From Aeromicrobium sp. Root236 (lineage in GTDB: Bacteria > Actinomycetota > Actinomycetes > Propionibacteriales > Nocardioidaceae), in contig NZ_LMIS01000001.1 of assembly GCF_001428805.1 (NCBI RefSeq), positions 1,662,976 through 1,726,975 on the forward strand: DNA of 64,000 bases. Reading direction: 5' to 3'. Below are positions 40,037 to 49,102 of the stretch, one piece after another. How positions within the stretch are numbered: position 1 is the first letter of the stretch; each line of letters begins with the position of its first letter. The notes below the pieces were generated by a model. The model searched no databases. It saw only the letters and a program-made list of their open reading frames with translations, and was not told the DNA's origin. Made by a program: the position numbers and the translations under genes.

Positions 40037-41062
40037 TCAGGTTGCAGCCGCAGCGAGCCGCGAAGGCCACTTCGGGCCCTCGTAGATGAACGCGGTGTAG
40101 CCCTGCACGAGGTCGGCGCCCGCCAACAACCGTGCGCGTACGTCGTCGGGTGTCGTCACCCCACCGACGGAGATGATCGCGAGCCGGTCGCCCACGCGGG
40201 CCCGCAGGCGTACGAGGACCTCGGTCGCGCGCTCGGCGAGCACCGGCCCCGAGAGGCCACCGGCTCCGGCGGCCTCGACGACCTCACGGGCGGTCGTGAG
40301 CGACTCGGGCCTGGCGATCGTCGTGTTGGTCGCGCTGATGCCGGCGAGACCCAGCTCGACGGCGAGGTCCGCAACGGCGTCGACGTCCGCGTCGGCCAGG
40401 TCCGGGGCGATCTTGACCAGCAACGGGACCGGACCGGCCGGCGCCCGGTCGGCGACCTCCTTGACCGCGCTGAGCAACGGCCTCAGCTCGTCGACCGCCT
40501 GCAGGTCGCGCAGGCCCGGAGTGTTGGGCGAGGAGACGTTGACGACGAGGTAGCTCGCGTACGGGGCGAGCAACCGGGCGCTCTCGACGTAGTCCTCGGT
40601 CGCGTGCTCGGGCTCCACGAGCTTGGTCTTGCCGATGTTGACGCCGATGACCGCCGTGCGACCGGCCTTGGTGGCACGGATCCGGTGCAGCCGCGAGGCG
40701 ACCTCTGCCGCGCCGTCGTTGTTGAAGCCCATCCGGTTGATGATCGCCCGGTCGTCGACGAGCCGGAACAGCCGCGGCCGCGGGTTGCCGGGCTGGGCAC
40801 GGGCGGTCACGGTGCCGATCTCGACATGGCCGAAGCCCAGCCCCAACAGGCCGGGAACGGCCCTGGCGTTCTTGTCGAAGCCGGCAGCGAGGCCGAACGC
40901 GTTGGGGAACTCGATGCCCATCACGGTGCGTGGCGCGTAGGTCTGGGGGAACACCCGCCGCGTCGCGTAGCGCCCCGCGCGGATCGCGGCGAAGGCCCGC
41001 TCGTGCGCCTTCTCGGGATCCATCGAGCGGAAGACGGCGTCGAAGAAGGCGCGATAGACCAC
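40037..41062 (-). CDS. pyrD: Dihydroorotate dehydrogenase (quinone), class 2
   Basis: The 341-residue flavoenzyme oxidises dihydroorotate in pyrimidine synthesis and reduces membrane quinone. Class 2 features are the hydrophobic N-terminal helix, [10 protein letters not shown], the [11 protein letters not shown] loop, [10 protein letters not shown], and [11 protein letters not shown] with the catalytic Ser. The C-terminal FMN-phosphate loop includes SVGGV. The GTG at 41062 is chosen because TACCCT ends six bases before it. A longer frame to 41161 crosses the divergent promoter. Confidence 0.94.
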   Translation of the reverse strand: MVYRAFFDAVFRSMDPEKAHERAFAAIRAGRYATRRVFPQTYAPRTVMGIEFPNAFGLAAGFDKNARAVPGLLGLGFGHVEIGTVTARAQPGNPRPRLFRLVDDRAIINRMGFNNDGAAEVASRLHRIRATKAGRTAVIGVNIGKTKLVEPEHATEDYVESARLLAPYASYLVVNVSSPNTPGLRDLQAVDELRPLLSAVKEVADRAPAGPVPLLVKIAPDLADADVDAVADLAVELGLAGISATNTTIARPESLTTAREVVEAAGAGGLSGPVLAERATEVLVRLRARVGDRLAIISVGGVTTPDDVRARLLAGADLVQGYTAFIYEGPKWPSRLAAAAT

Positions 41063-41068
41063 GGCGTC

Positions 41069-41119
41069 AGGGTATCGGCAGGGCGAGGGCGGCCTGCGCT
41101 GCGCTGTCGCCGATACGCT
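41069..41119. promoter_or_regulatory. Mirror-image divergent leaderless promoters
   Basis: GTATCGGC (41072-41079) and GCCGATAC (41109-41116) form an inverted repeat. It places TACCCT (minus, for pyrD) and TACGCT (plus, for the small membrane gene) symmetrically, 6 and 7 bases from the respective start codons. Confidence 0.5.
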
Positions 41120-41126
41120 GAGCGAC

Positions 41127-41435
41127 ATGTCGAGCGCACTGTTCCTGCTGATCCCTGCCACCGCGACCCTCGTGGTCGTCTTCGGCGGGATCCTCGTGAT
41201 GAAGGCCCAGAAGATGTCCGCGTACGTCGGAGAGCGTCAGGCCGGCGGCGCGGGCCCGACGGGGTTCCAGCAGGCGGCGGACGAGAGCCGGGAGGCGTTC
41301 GTCCGGCGGAACTGGGGGCGCCCCGGCGTCGTCGCGGACGGCGTGACGCTCGTCGACATCTACGACCGGATCACCGAGCTCGAGGAGCGGCTCGCCGAGA
41401 CCGAGCAGCGGCTCGAGGCGTTGCAACAGCGCTGA
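41127..41435 (+). CDS. Small membrane protein with C-terminal coiled coil
   Basis: The 102-residue protein has one N-terminal transmembrane helix (about residues 5-26), a polar middle and a C-terminal heptad-like helix ([19 protein letters not shown]). I do not recognise the family. The ATG has no Shine-Dalgarno sequence; TACGCT ends seven bases upstream. It is divergent from pyrD and ends three bases from the converging histidine kinase gene. Confidence 0.7.
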   Translation: MSSALFLLIPATATLVVVFGGILVMKAQKMSAYVGERQAGGAGPTGFQQAADESREAFVRRNWGRPGVVADGVTLVDIYDRITELEERLAETEQRLEALQQR

Positions 41436-41438
41436 ACC

Positions 41439-43196
41439 TCAGATGGGGATGACGGCGTCGACGCGGCCACCGTCGCGGTGTGCCGAGGCGACGACGCTCC
41501 CGCCGACCTGCTCGGCCCGTTCGCGCATGGAGGACAGCCCGACGCCGGGCTTCCATCTCCGGCTCGACGTCCCGTCGTCGTGCACCGACACGTGCAGCAC
41601 GCCGTCGTCGGCGGAGATGCTGACCTCGACTGTGGTCGCCGCGGCGTGCCGGGCCACGTTGGTGAGCGACTCGACGACGATCCGATAGGCCGCAACCTCC
41701 GCCGCCGCTGACAGGTCCGGAAGCGCCTCGGGGGTGTCGATCGTGACGGTCAACGGTCTGCCCTCGGCGGCGTGGAGGCTCGCCGCGTGCTGACGTACGG
41801 CAGCGACCAGGCCCAGCTCGTCGAGCGTTGCCGGGCGCAGCCCCTCGACCAGCCGCCGCACCTCGGCGATCGCGCCCGCGGTGTCGTCCCGGAGCCGGGC
41901 GAGGAGCACGTCGGCAGCCGCGACGTCCGTGGGCAGGTGGTTGCGGGCCGCGTCGGCCGAGAAGGCGACGCCCGTCAGGGTGGGTCCCAAGCCGTCGTGG
42001 AGGTCTCGCCGCAGCCTGCGACGCTCGTCCTCGATCGCGGTGATCGCGGCGCCGCGCGACTCCTGCAGGTCACGCGCCAGGGTCGTCGCGCGCAACGTCT
42101 GGGCCAGCAGTGGCGCCACGATCCGCAGGACGTGCTCGTCGGCGGCTGCCAGGGTCAGCTCGCCGGCCCGCAGCCCCACGACGATCTCCCCCACGGCGTC
42201 GTCGCCGAGACGGAGCGGCAGCGTGCGGGTGTGGGTGACCTCCGTGCCGGACGTCGCGAGGATCTGGCCCTCTGCGCGGAGGCAGGCGTACGGCAGCACC
42301 AAGGCCTCGCGGATGGCGCGCAACGCCAGGACGGGATCGTCGCCGATGCGGTCCACGACCGTCGTCGCCGCCTGGAGCGGGTCCGGTCGGTCGCCGAACA
42401 GCATCTGGTCGACGACGCCACGCAGCATGACCATCACGGGGTGGAAGCCGAAGGCGAACACCGCGCCGATCACGCCGAGCGCCCCGGGCGTCAGCTCAGG
42501 CGCGCCGGTCCAGTCGAGCACCGACACGAAGCCCGCGAACACCGAGACGTACGCGATGACCGCCACGCACCCGACGACGCCCCAGACGATGAGTCCGCGG
42601 ACGTCGATCACGTCGGGGCGGATCACGCCGATGACCATCGCAGGGGCGATCAGCGCGCACAGCAGCGCCACGACCGACGCCGGGGTGCTGTGGGCGGCGC
42701 CCTCGGCGGAGAACAGCACCAGGCCGCCGACGAGACCGGCCGTCCCGGCGGCCACCGCGAACCACTGGAGCGGGGCGCGGTCGGCCTGGTCGGCTGTCTC
42801 GAGCCGCCACCAGACGTGCAGGATCACGGCCAGTCCGATGACGACCGCCATCGCGTCGGCGGTGTGCGACTCACGCGGCGCGGCGACCGAGATGGCCCCC
42901 GCGGCGGCGAACGTCGTCACGGCGACGAAGTCCACCGGGTTCCGCCAGCTCCACCGCGGATAGGCGGCCACCGCAAGCGGGAACGCCAGCATCGTGGACC
43001 CGATCGCGAGGGCCCACTCGACGTCACCGGCCTCGCCTCGCGCATGTAGCACCAGGGCGCCCAAGCCGGTCAGTGAGACGACGACCAGAAGGGCTCCGGA
43101 GACCGCCGCTCGTCGGACGGACAGCAGCACCAGCCCACTGACCCCGGTGACGACGGCGAGCAGTGCGATGCTCGCGCCGAGGAACCAGTCGCTCAT
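41439..43196 (-). CDS. NarL-family sensor histidine kinase
   Basis: The 585-residue kinase has about eight N-terminal membrane helices (residues 1-250), then a GAF-like region. The HisKA_3 dimerisation motif has phospho-acceptor H400 in RRDLHDGLGPTLTG. A HATPase domain with ESLTNVARHA and GVGLSSMRERA completes it. No large extracellular domain is visible, so it may sense within the membrane. It is coupled to the response regulator by an ATGA overlap. Confidence 0.9.
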   Translation of the reverse strand: MSDWFLGASIALLAVVTGVSGLVLLSVRRAAVSGALLVVVSLTGLGALVLHARGEAGDVEWALAIGSTMLAFPLAVAAYPRWSWRNPVDFVAVTTFAAAGAISVAAPRESHTADAMAVVIGLAVILHVWWRLETADQADRAPLQWFAVAAGTAGLVGGLVLFSAEGAAHSTPASVVALLCALIAPAMVIGVIRPDVIDVRGLIVWGVVGCVAVIAYVSVFAGFVSVLDWTGAPELTPGALGVIGAVFAFGFHPVMVMLRGVVDQMLFGDRPDPLQAATTVVDRIGDDPVLALRAIREALVLPYACLRAEGQILATSGTEVTHTRTLPLRLGDDAVGEIVVGLRAGELTLAAADEHVLRIVAPLLAQTLRATTLARDLQESRGAAITAIEDERRRLRRDLHDGLGPTLTGVAFSADAARNHLPTDVAAADVLLARLRDDTAGAIAEVRRLVEGLRPATLDELGLVAAVRQHAASLHAAEGRPLTVTIDTPEALPDLSAAAEVAAYRIVVESLTNVARHAAATTVEVSISADDGVLHVSVHDDGTSSRRWKPGVGLSSMRERAEQVGGSVVASAHRDGGRVDAVIPI

Positions 43197-43849
43197 CGTG
43201 CCCTGCCCAGACCCTCGTCGCGGGCGCGGACGATCGCGGCTGACCGGTCGGACACCGCAAGCTTGGCGAAGATCGACGAGATGTGGTTCGCGACGGTCTT
43301 GGGCGCCAGCGCGAGCTCGTCGGCGATCGCATGGTTGCGCTTGCCCGCCGCCACGAGGTCGAGCACCTCGCGCTCGCGGTCGGTCAGCTCGGGGAACGGC
43401 AGCTCGGGCGCGGTCCTCGGCTGGCTGAAGTGCCCGAGGACCCGAGCCGCGACGCCCGGCCCGAAGATCGCCTCGCCGGCGACGACGGCCCGGATCGCCC
43501 GGTCGATCTCGTCCTGCTGCGCGCCCTTGAGGAGGTAGCCACGGGCGCCGGCCTGCATCGCGGCGAAGACCGTGTCGTCGTCGTCGAACATCGTGAGCAC
43601 CAGCACCATCGCGTCCGGGACGGCGACCCGGAGTCGGCGGGTCGCCTCGAGACCGTCGATCCCCGGCATGCGGATGTCCATCAGCACGACGTCGGGGCGC
43701 TGCAGCTGCGTCTCGCGCACCGCGCCCTCGCCGTCGACCGCCTCACCGACGACCTCGTACCCGTCGATCGACTCGAGGAGCGCGCGCAGGCCACCGCGTA
43801 CGACGGGGTGGTCGTCGGCGAGCACGACACGGATGAGGTCGGGGGTCAT
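43193..43849 (-). CDS. NarL/LuxR-family response regulator
   Basis: The 218-residue protein has a receiver domain with acidic DD near the start (VVLADDHP), phospho-acceptor D58 in VLMDIRMPG and the conserved Lys in YLLKG. A C-terminal LuxR helix-turn-helix follows (LTDREREVLDLVAAGKRNHA). The ATG at 43849 begins MTPDLIR; GAGGGA directly abuts it, so translation signals are unusual. It pairs with the downstream kinase. Confidence 0.92.
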   Translation of the reverse strand: MTPDLIRVVLADDHPVVRGGLRALLESIDGYEVVGEAVDGEGAVRETQLQRPDVVLMDIRMPGIDGLEATRRLRVAVPDAMVLVLTMFDDDDTVFAAMQAGARGYLLKGAQQDEIDRAIRAVVAGEAIFGPGVAARVLGHFSQPRTAPELPFPELTDREREVLDLVAAGKRNHAIADELALAPKTVANHISSIFAKLAVSDRSAAIVRARDEGLGRAR

Positions 43850-44002
43850 TCCCTCATGATGCCGAGAAATCAGGGCAAAAGACCCGGGAACGTGCACCTA
43901 GGCAGGCCGGGAGAAACTCCGCACAATGGGGAACCGGCACACCTTCAAGGGGTGCGGGGGCCGGGCCACCGTGGAACCACCTTCCACGACAAGGAGCTCA
44001 TC

Positions 44003-44374
44003 ATGATCCTCACCACCAAGAACAAGGTCGGCCTCGCACTGGCCGGGCTGCTCGGGGTCCTCGACCTGCCCAGCTTCCTGGAGGCCCCGTCCGACGGCGA
44101 GACCGGGCCGCCGCTGGGCATCCTGATCCTCGGATCGATCTGCGGGGTGATCACGATCATCGCGGTCGTCATCGCCTGGCGCTCGGCGAGCGGCGCGGCC
44201 GTCCGGGTGGCCGCCGGAGCGCGGATCGTCTCGATGCTGTCGGCGTTGCCGGCGTTCTTCGTCGACGTCCCGGCCTTCGTCAAGGTCCTCGTGACGGTGT
44301 TCGTCATCGCCACCATCGCGTCGCTCGTGCTGATGTTCTCACCGGCACGGCGCACGACCACCGTGATGGATTGA
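44003..44374 (+). CDS. Small four-helix membrane protein, unknown function
   Basis: The 123-residue protein has about four hydrophobic segments (residues 10-24, 38-58, 70-90, 92-112). It lacks recognisable catalytic residues. AAGGAG lies eight bases before the ATG. It is divergent from the response regulator, with 153 bases between, and is followed nine bases later by another membrane protein. It may be a target of the two-component system (inference). Confidence 0.7.
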   Translation: MILTTKNKVGLALAGLLGVLDLPSFLEAPSDGETGPPLGILILGSICGVITIIAVVIAWRSASGAAVRVAAGARIVSMLSALPAFFVDVPAFVKVLVTVFVIATIASLVLMFSPARRTTTVMD

Positions 44375-44383
44375 GGTGCCGCC

Positions 44384-44680
44384 ATGATCGCCGTCGTCAC
44401 GATCCTCTGTGCGTTCCCGCTGGGGCTCTTCCTCCGGTCGCACCTCGCCGCCAACCTGGCGTACGCCGTCGCCTACCTGTGGGCGTTCGTCTTCCAAGGC
44501 GTCTACCTGACCCGGATGTGGGTCGGCGGGGACGACTCGGCCTTCCCGAAGGACGCCGACACGATCCCGGTGATGTACGGGGTGGTCTGTGCCGGGCTGT
44601 TCGGTGTGGGCTTCGGCCTGGTCGCCGTGGGCCATCTGGTCGGCGCCCGCCGGCGGGCCAGGACTCCGGCACACGCCTGA
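44384..44680 (+). CDS. Small membrane protein, unknown function
   Basis: The 98-residue protein has three hydrophobic segments (about residues 2-18, 24-44, 64-86) and a basic Arg-rich C-terminus. The start MIAVVTILCAFPLG lies nine bases after the preceding gene, so they form a pair. No family is recognised. A strong terminator follows. Confidence 0.65.
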   Translation: MIAVVTILCAFPLGLFLRSHLAANLAYAVAYLWAFVFQGVYLTRMWVGGDDSAFPKDADTIPVMYGVVCAGLFGVGFGLVAVGHLVGARRRARTPAHA

Positions 44681-44692
44681 CACGTCGGTCCG

Positions 44693-44727
44693 CACGAGCC
44701 CGGCCTCTCAAGGAGGCCGGGCTCGTG
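44693..44727 (+). terminator. Strong terminator after the small membrane protein pair
   Basis: CACGAGCCCGGCCTC and GAGGCCGGGCTCGTG form a perfect 15-base-pair stem with a five-base loop, 12 bases past the stop. There is no T-run. Confidence 0.75.
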
Positions 44728-44759
44728 TGAATTCGGGGGCTCTAAAGTGATGGACCACT

Positions 44760-45152
44760 ATGAACGTCAGTCGAGCATCAATGTCCCGCAGGCTCGGCCT
44801 TGCCGTCACTGCGGCGCTCCTCCCGCTGGCGGCATCGCTCGGGCCACTCGCGTCCGAGGCGGTCGCCTTGCGGTCGCTCAGCCAGTGCCAGTCCGGCTAC
44901 CTGTGCGTGTGGAGCGGCAGCGGCTACACCGGCACCATCCAGAGATTCCGGGCGACCGGCACCTACCGCCCGATCACCGTGGACCGGGTGAAGTCGGTCT
45001 ACAACCACCGCGCCGGCCGGGCCTTCGTGCACGAGGGCTCCGGCGGAGGTGGCGTGTTCGCCTGCTTCAGCCCCGGCGAGCGCGTTTCCGAGACGTCCGG
45101 CTGGGTCCAGCGTGCCGGGTCGGTCTACCTCTCGGCGTCGGCGAACTGCTGA
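44760..45152 (+). CDS. Secreted peptidase inhibitor I36-like (beta/gamma-crystallin) protein
   Basis: The 130-residue protein has a twin-Arg-free signal peptide (about residues 1-36). A compact domain follows with CQSGYLCVWSGSGYTG and later FACFSPGERV, plus four cysteines. This is the pattern of family I36 protease inhibitors and related crystallin-fold proteins secreted by actinomycetes. No Shine-Dalgarno sequence precedes the ATG. TAAAGT (44743-44748) would give a leader of only a few bases. Confidence 0.75.
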   Translation: MNVSRASMSRRLGLAVTAALLPLAASLGPLASEAVALRSLSQCQSGYLCVWSGSGYTGTIQRFRATGTYRPITVDRVKSVYNHRAGRAFVHEGSGGGGVFACFSPGERVSETSGWVQRAGSVYLSASANC

Positions 45153-45183
45153 TCATGGGCGCCGCACCACGTATTGTCAGGGA

Positions 45184-45714
45184 GTGGGCGAGGACGAGTT
45201 CAGGGTGCTCTACGCGCGACTCGGTGCCCAGATCTTCTCCTACGCAGCCGTGCGGTTGTCGCCCGAGCAGGCCAAGGACGTGGTCAACAGCACGTTCGAG
45301 GTCGTGTGGCACAAGCGCGACGCGGTGCCGGCCGAGCCCTCGCAGTGGCCCGCCTGGATCTTCGGCATCGGCAAGAACCACGTGCTCCAGGAGCTGCAGC
45401 GCGTACGCCGGAAGCACCACGACAACCGGTTCCTCGCCGAGCACGGGGCTCACGTCGAGCCCGGCGCACCCGACATCGCGGACGTCGTCGCGCACTCCGA
45501 CTCCGGCCGCCGCATCTGGGAGCAGCTGTCGGTGGCGGAGCGCCAGCTGCTCAACCTCGCGTTCATGAACGACCTCGACAAGGCGGAGGCTGCGGCGCTG
45601 CTGGACATCAGCGTCACGGCCTACACGACCCGCGTCAGCCGGTTGCGGCAGCGCATCGCCTCGCTCGATGCCGCCGACGGCGAGCTCACGACGACGGAAG
45701 GAGGTGGACGCTGA
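45184..45714 (+). CDS. Sigma-70 family (ECF-type) RNA polymerase sigma factor
   Basis: The 176-residue protein has a sigma-2 region (FSYAAVRLSPEQAKDVVNST and WPAWIFGIGKNHVLQEL) and a sigma-4 helix-turn-helix (VAERQLLNLAFMNDLDKAEAAALL). The GTG at 45184 is chosen because TATTGT (45172-45177) ends six bases before it, implying a leaderless mRNA. TGATCA lies 16 bases further up. It overlaps the next gene by one base (TGATG), which fits a sigma/partner pair. Confidence 0.85.
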   Translation: MGEDEFRVLYARLGAQIFSYAAVRLSPEQAKDVVNSTFEVVWHKRDAVPAEPSQWPAWIFGIGKNHVLQELQRVRRKHHDNRFLAEHGAHVEPGAPDIADVVAHSDSGRRIWEQLSVAERQLLNLAFMNDLDKAEAAALLDISVTAYTTRVSRLRQRIASLDAADGELTTTEGGGR

Positions 45715-46805
45715 TGTCATCCGACGACGACCAGGTGCGTGGCGACGTCGAGCTGCTGCGGCAGACGGCGCTGGACTCGGGCCTCGACCCGCGGCTGGAC
45801 CCCGACGACCTCGGCGTACGCCTCGACAGTGCCGACGAGCTGCTGGCCCGGATCACGACGCGCCCCGACGAGCTCGCCGCGCGGCGCCGCCGGCCGGTCG
45901 CCGCGCTGGCCGCCACCGCCGTGGCCGCGACCGCCGCGCTCGTGCTCGGGGTCCTGCAGCCGTGGCAGTCATCGCCGGCGTCGGCCGAGACCCCGCCGGT
46001 CCTGGACTTCGAGTTCGCCAACGCGCAGGACATTGCGACCGTGCCCGGCAAGGACGCGGCGCCGAGCCTGCGCCGGCTCGCGATCGTGGCCGGCCGGTTC
46101 AGCGAGCCCGCCGGCCAGGGCAAGGTCCAGCACGTCGTCACCGACAACTGGTTCGGCTCGATCGACGACGACAAAGGTGCCGACAGCATCGCCCTGATAC
46201 CGACGCTCAACGAGACCTGGTTGTCGCCCGACGGCTCGTTCCGGCTGATCGAGCGCACGGGCCGGCCCCTGAGTCCCGATGGCCGCGGCGTGACCGCGCA
46301 GGCGTCCCAGCACCAGCCGTCGAAGGCGGACGAGACCCAGCCCGCCGACTCGTTCGACCCGCTGCTCCTGTCGTCCCTGCCCAAGGATCCGGCGCGGCTG
46401 CGGGCTGAGGTCCTCAAGGTCACGACCTGCGGCGACGAGTCACCTCGCGGTCGCGCCGCGTGCCTGTTCTCGTACGCCCAGGAGTACAACAGCACCTACG
46501 TCGTGCCGACCCGCGTCACCGCGGCGCTCTGGTCCCTGCTGGCCGACGAGCCGTCGGTCCGGCTCCTGGGCGAGGTCCGCGACCGGGCCGGACGACCGGG
46601 CGTGGGCGTCTCGGTCATCCCGGCCGACCGCGACCACTACCGGCTCGTGCTGATCATCAGCCCGCGCACGGGCCAGCTGCTGGGCACCGAGGAGATCCTG
46701 ATCAAGCGCGTGCCGGAGCTCGACGTGAGCGCCCCGGCCATCACCCAGTTCACGGCGTTCCTGAGCGCGGAGCGGGTCAGCCGGGCGGGGCCGGCGGCGC
46801 CATGA
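45714..46805 (+). CDS. CU044_5270-family membrane protein, sigma-factor partner
   Basis: The 363-residue protein has a cytoplasmic N-terminus (about residues 1-62), one membrane helix (about 63-82, AALAATAVAATAALVLGV) and a large extracytoplasmic domain. That domain contains WLSPDGSFRLIERTG and two cysteines. The layout is that of CU044_5270 proteins, which usually follow an ECF-like sigma gene. An anti-sigma or co-regulator role is inferred. AAGGAGG precedes the ATG, which shares one base with the sigma stop. Confidence 0.78.
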   Translation: MSSDDDQVRGDVELLRQTALDSGLDPRLDPDDLGVRLDSADELLARITTRPDELAARRRRPVAALAATAVAATAALVLGVLQPWQSSPASAETPPVLDFEFANAQDIATVPGKDAAPSLRRLAIVAGRFSEPAGQGKVQHVVTDNWFGSIDDDKGADSIALIPTLNETWLSPDGSFRLIERTGRPLSPDGRGVTAQASQHQPSKADETQPADSFDPLLLSSLPKDPARLRAEVLKVTTCGDESPRGRAACLFSYAQEYNSTYVVPTRVTAALWSLLADEPSVRLLGEVRDRAGRPGVGVSVIPADRDHYRLVLIISPRTGQLLGTEEILIKRVPELDVSAPAITQFTAFLSAERVSRAGPAAP

Positions 46806-46884
46806 CGCACGAAGTTCTGCCAACGCTGTGAATACGCGGCTTGGAGTGTGATGGGAAGGCAGACGCCCCCACCTAGGAGCCGCT

Positions 46885-47439
46885 TTGATCACGATGGCAA
46901 CGCTCGCCGTGTCCCCCGACCGCAGTGCCGCGGTGTGGATCACCGGCCGCCGAGGTCACGCCAACCTGACCCACCTCGCCGCGGTCATCTTCGACGACGT
47001 CGACGAGGAGTACGAGCGCGTGCAGCAGACCCTCGCGCACCGCTATCTCTACGCACCGGCGCCGGCCGCGGCCACCTACGCCCGTGCTCTCGGCCTGCGC
47101 CCGGCCGCGATCCGCAACCTGCGTGAGCCGGCGCGGGCGCTGCAGGCCGCGGTCTGGGCGAGTCATCGTGACCAGGTGTGCTGCGATCCCAGCGTGCAGC
47201 ACCCGGAGCCGCGGATGCGGCCGATCCCCGGCCACGACCTGCGGGCTCCCGGCAGCGAGCTCGCCCTGATGGCCGCGCCACTCGCCGCCAACCACCTGCT
47301 CGCGATGTGGCAGGCCTGGCTCGATGCGGAGTGCGAGCGGGCGCTCAGGCACCGGCTCGGCTCGGCTGACCTCGAGGGTCCCGACGTGCGCATCGTCCCT
47401 GACGAGTTCGTCCTCGCGGAGCAGCTCGTCGCCGCCTGA
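46885..47439 (+). CDS. Hypothetical protein
   Basis: The 184-residue soluble protein is Ala-rich and mostly helical, with a Cys pair (QVCCDPS) in the middle. I do not recognise it. The TTG at 46885 is chosen because GGAG ends five bases upstream. An ATG three codons later is 14 bases from that site. It lies between the sigma-factor pair and a SigK-type promoter, but its own promoter was not identified. Confidence 0.6.
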   Translation: MITMATLAVSPDRSAAVWITGRRGHANLTHLAAVIFDDVDEEYERVQQTLAHRYLYAPAPAAATYARALGLRPAAIRNLREPARALQAAVWASHRDQVCCDPSVQHPEPRMRPIPGHDLRAPGSELALMAAPLAANHLLAMWQAWLDAECERALRHRLGSADLEGPDVRIVPDEFVLAEQLVAA

Positions 47440-47494
47440 CCCACACTCCCCTGCGCCCGGGACACCGGGGGTGAGCTCGCCCGGTCTCGACGGA

Positions 47495-47524
47495 GACCAA
47501 TCCAGGTGGTCGCCGGCGGCGAAC
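47495..47524 (+). promoter_or_regulatory. SigK-type promoter of the molybdopterin oxidoreductase-fasciclin operon
   Basis: GACCAATCC (47495-47503), 16 bases, then CGAAC (47520-47524). The same layout occurs before sigK and the COG2907 gene. The GTG start is seven bases past the -10 element, so the mRNA is probably leaderless. Confidence 0.7.
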
Positions 47525-47531
47525 CACCCGT

Positions 47532-49070
47532 GTGAACACGACAACGAGGAGCCCATGGTGGGCCGGCGCGCTTGCGGGCGTGCTGGCCGCCGCGGCCGGA
47601 GTGGCCACCGGTACGGCGGTGGCTGCGCTTCTCGACGGCGTGCCGTCACCGATCGAGTCGGTGGGCAACCGGGCCATCGACCTGGCGCCACCGATGCTCA
47701 AGGACTTCGCGGTCGAGCGGTTCGGCACCCATGACAAGCCGGTGCTCATCGGCGGCGTCGTCGCCACCCTGGCCCTGCTCGCGGCCGTCGCCGGCGTCAT
47801 CGGGCGCACCCGGCCGGCGATCGCCACCGGCGGCGTCGCGGTCATCGGGCTGGTCGCCGTGGCCGCCGCAGCGGTCGATCGCACGGCCACCGCCGGCCGC
47901 GCCCTGACCCTCGTGCCCTCGCTGCTGACCCTGGCCGTCAGCCTCGCCGCGCTCGCGCTCCTCCTGGTCACCCTCAGGCGTACGCGGGAGGCCGCTCCCG
48001 CAGGACTGTTGCGCCGCGACTTCCTCAAGGCCGTGATCGGCGTCGGCGCGCTCGTGATCGTCGGCGGCGTCGTCAACAAGCTGTACGGCACCGCGGCAGC
48101 CGTCGCCTCACGGGCCGGGATCCGCCTGCCGAAACCCGCCGTCGCCGCCCCGCCGGTGCCCGCCGGGACGCAGGTCGACGTGACCGGCATCAGCCCCTAC
48201 GTCACCGCGAACCGCGACTTCTACCGCGTCGACACCGCCCTCCGCATCCCCGACGTGCCGGCCGAGGGCTGGAACCTCCGCATCCATGGCATGGTCGACA
48301 ACGAGGTCAACCTCAGCTTCCGCGAGCTCCTCGACATGCCGCTCGTCGAGCACCGCGTCACGTTGACGTGCGTGTCCAACGAGGTCGGCGGCCCCTACGT
48401 CGGCAACGCCGTGTGGACCGGCGTGCTCGTCAAGGACCTCCTCGAGCAGGCCGGCGTGAAGCCCGGCGCCGACGCAGTCAAGAGCACCAGCGCCGACAAG
48501 TGGACCGCGGGCACACCGCTGGAGGCCCTCACCGACGACCGCAGCTCGATGGTCGCGATCGGCATGAACGGCGAGCCCCTGCCGCTCGCGCACGGCTTCC
48601 CCGCCCGCCTCGTCGTCCCCGGCCTGTACGGCTACGTCTCGGCGACCAAGTGGCTCGTCGACCTCGAGGTGAGCCGCTTCGCGGACTTCAAGGCGTACTG
48701 GACCACGCGGGAGTACGACGCCGAGGCGCCCATCAAGTTCTCCTCGCGCATCGACGTGCCCAAGTCGTTCCAGACCTTCCCGGCCGACCGCGTTCGCGTG
48801 GGCGGCGTCGCGTGGGCGCAGACCGTCGGCATCGAGCAGGTCGAGGTGCGCGTCGACAAGGGCCCGTGGCAGGTCGCGAAGCTCGGCGCCGAGGACACCG
48901 TCGAGACCTGGCGCCAGTGGAGCTGGCAGTGGGACGACGCGACGCCCGGCAACCACTCCCTCACCGTCCGCGCCACCACGAAGGACGGCGACACCCAGAC
49001 CTCCGAGCGGGCGAGCATTCGCCCGAACGGGACGACCGGCTGGCACAGCGTCCAGTTCCGCGTCGAGTAG
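47532..49070 (+). CDS. Membrane-anchored molybdopterin-dependent oxidoreductase (sulfite oxidase/MsrP-like)
   Basis: The 512-residue protein has about four N-terminal membrane helices (residues 8-30, 72-90, 98-115, 125-145) and a further hydrophobic segment after a double Arg ([14 protein letters not shown]). The sulfite-oxidase fold follows: a molybdopterin domain with ligand C280 in [12 protein letters not shown], then the Mo-co dimerisation domain. It would act outside the membrane, perhaps reducing or oxidising sulfur compounds. The substrate is not evident. The GTG at 47532 fits the SigK-type promoter spacing. A better ribosome binding site at about 47548 leads into a different frame and is rejected. 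The fasciclin gene follows 32 bases later. Confidence 0.87.
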   Translation: MNTTTRSPWWAGALAGVLAAAAGVATGTAVAALLDGVPSPIESVGNRAIDLAPPMLKDFAVERFGTHDKPVLIGGVVATLALLAAVAGVIGRTRPAIATGGVAVIGLVAVAAAAVDRTATAGRALTLVPSLLTLAVSLAALALLLVTLRRTREAAPAGLLRRDFLKAVIGVGALVIVGGVVNKLYGTAAAVASRAGIRLPKPAVAAPPVPAGTQVDVTGISPYVTANRDFYRVDTALRIPDVPAEGWNLRIHGMVDNEVNLSFRELLDMPLVEHRVTLTCVSNEVGGPYVGNAVWTGVLVKDLLEQAGVKPGADAVKSTSADKWTAGTPLEALTDDRSSMVAIGMNGEPLPLAHGFPARLVVPGLYGYVSATKWLVDLEVSRFADFKAYWTTREYDAEAPIKFSSRIDVPKSFQTFPADRVRVGGVAWAQTVGIEQVEVRVDKGPWQVAKLGAEDTVETWRQWSWQWDDATPGNHSLTVRATTKDGDTQTSERASIRPNGTTGWHSVQFRVE

Positions 49071-49102
49071 CACGACCCCAACCCCAACAAGGAGAGATGA
49101 AG

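Noticed and set aside
47554..47734. Plus-strand frame starting ATG at about 47554 with a good GAGGAG site
   Set aside because: It runs in another frame through the molybdopterin gene, and its product is Arg/Gly-rich without a domain.
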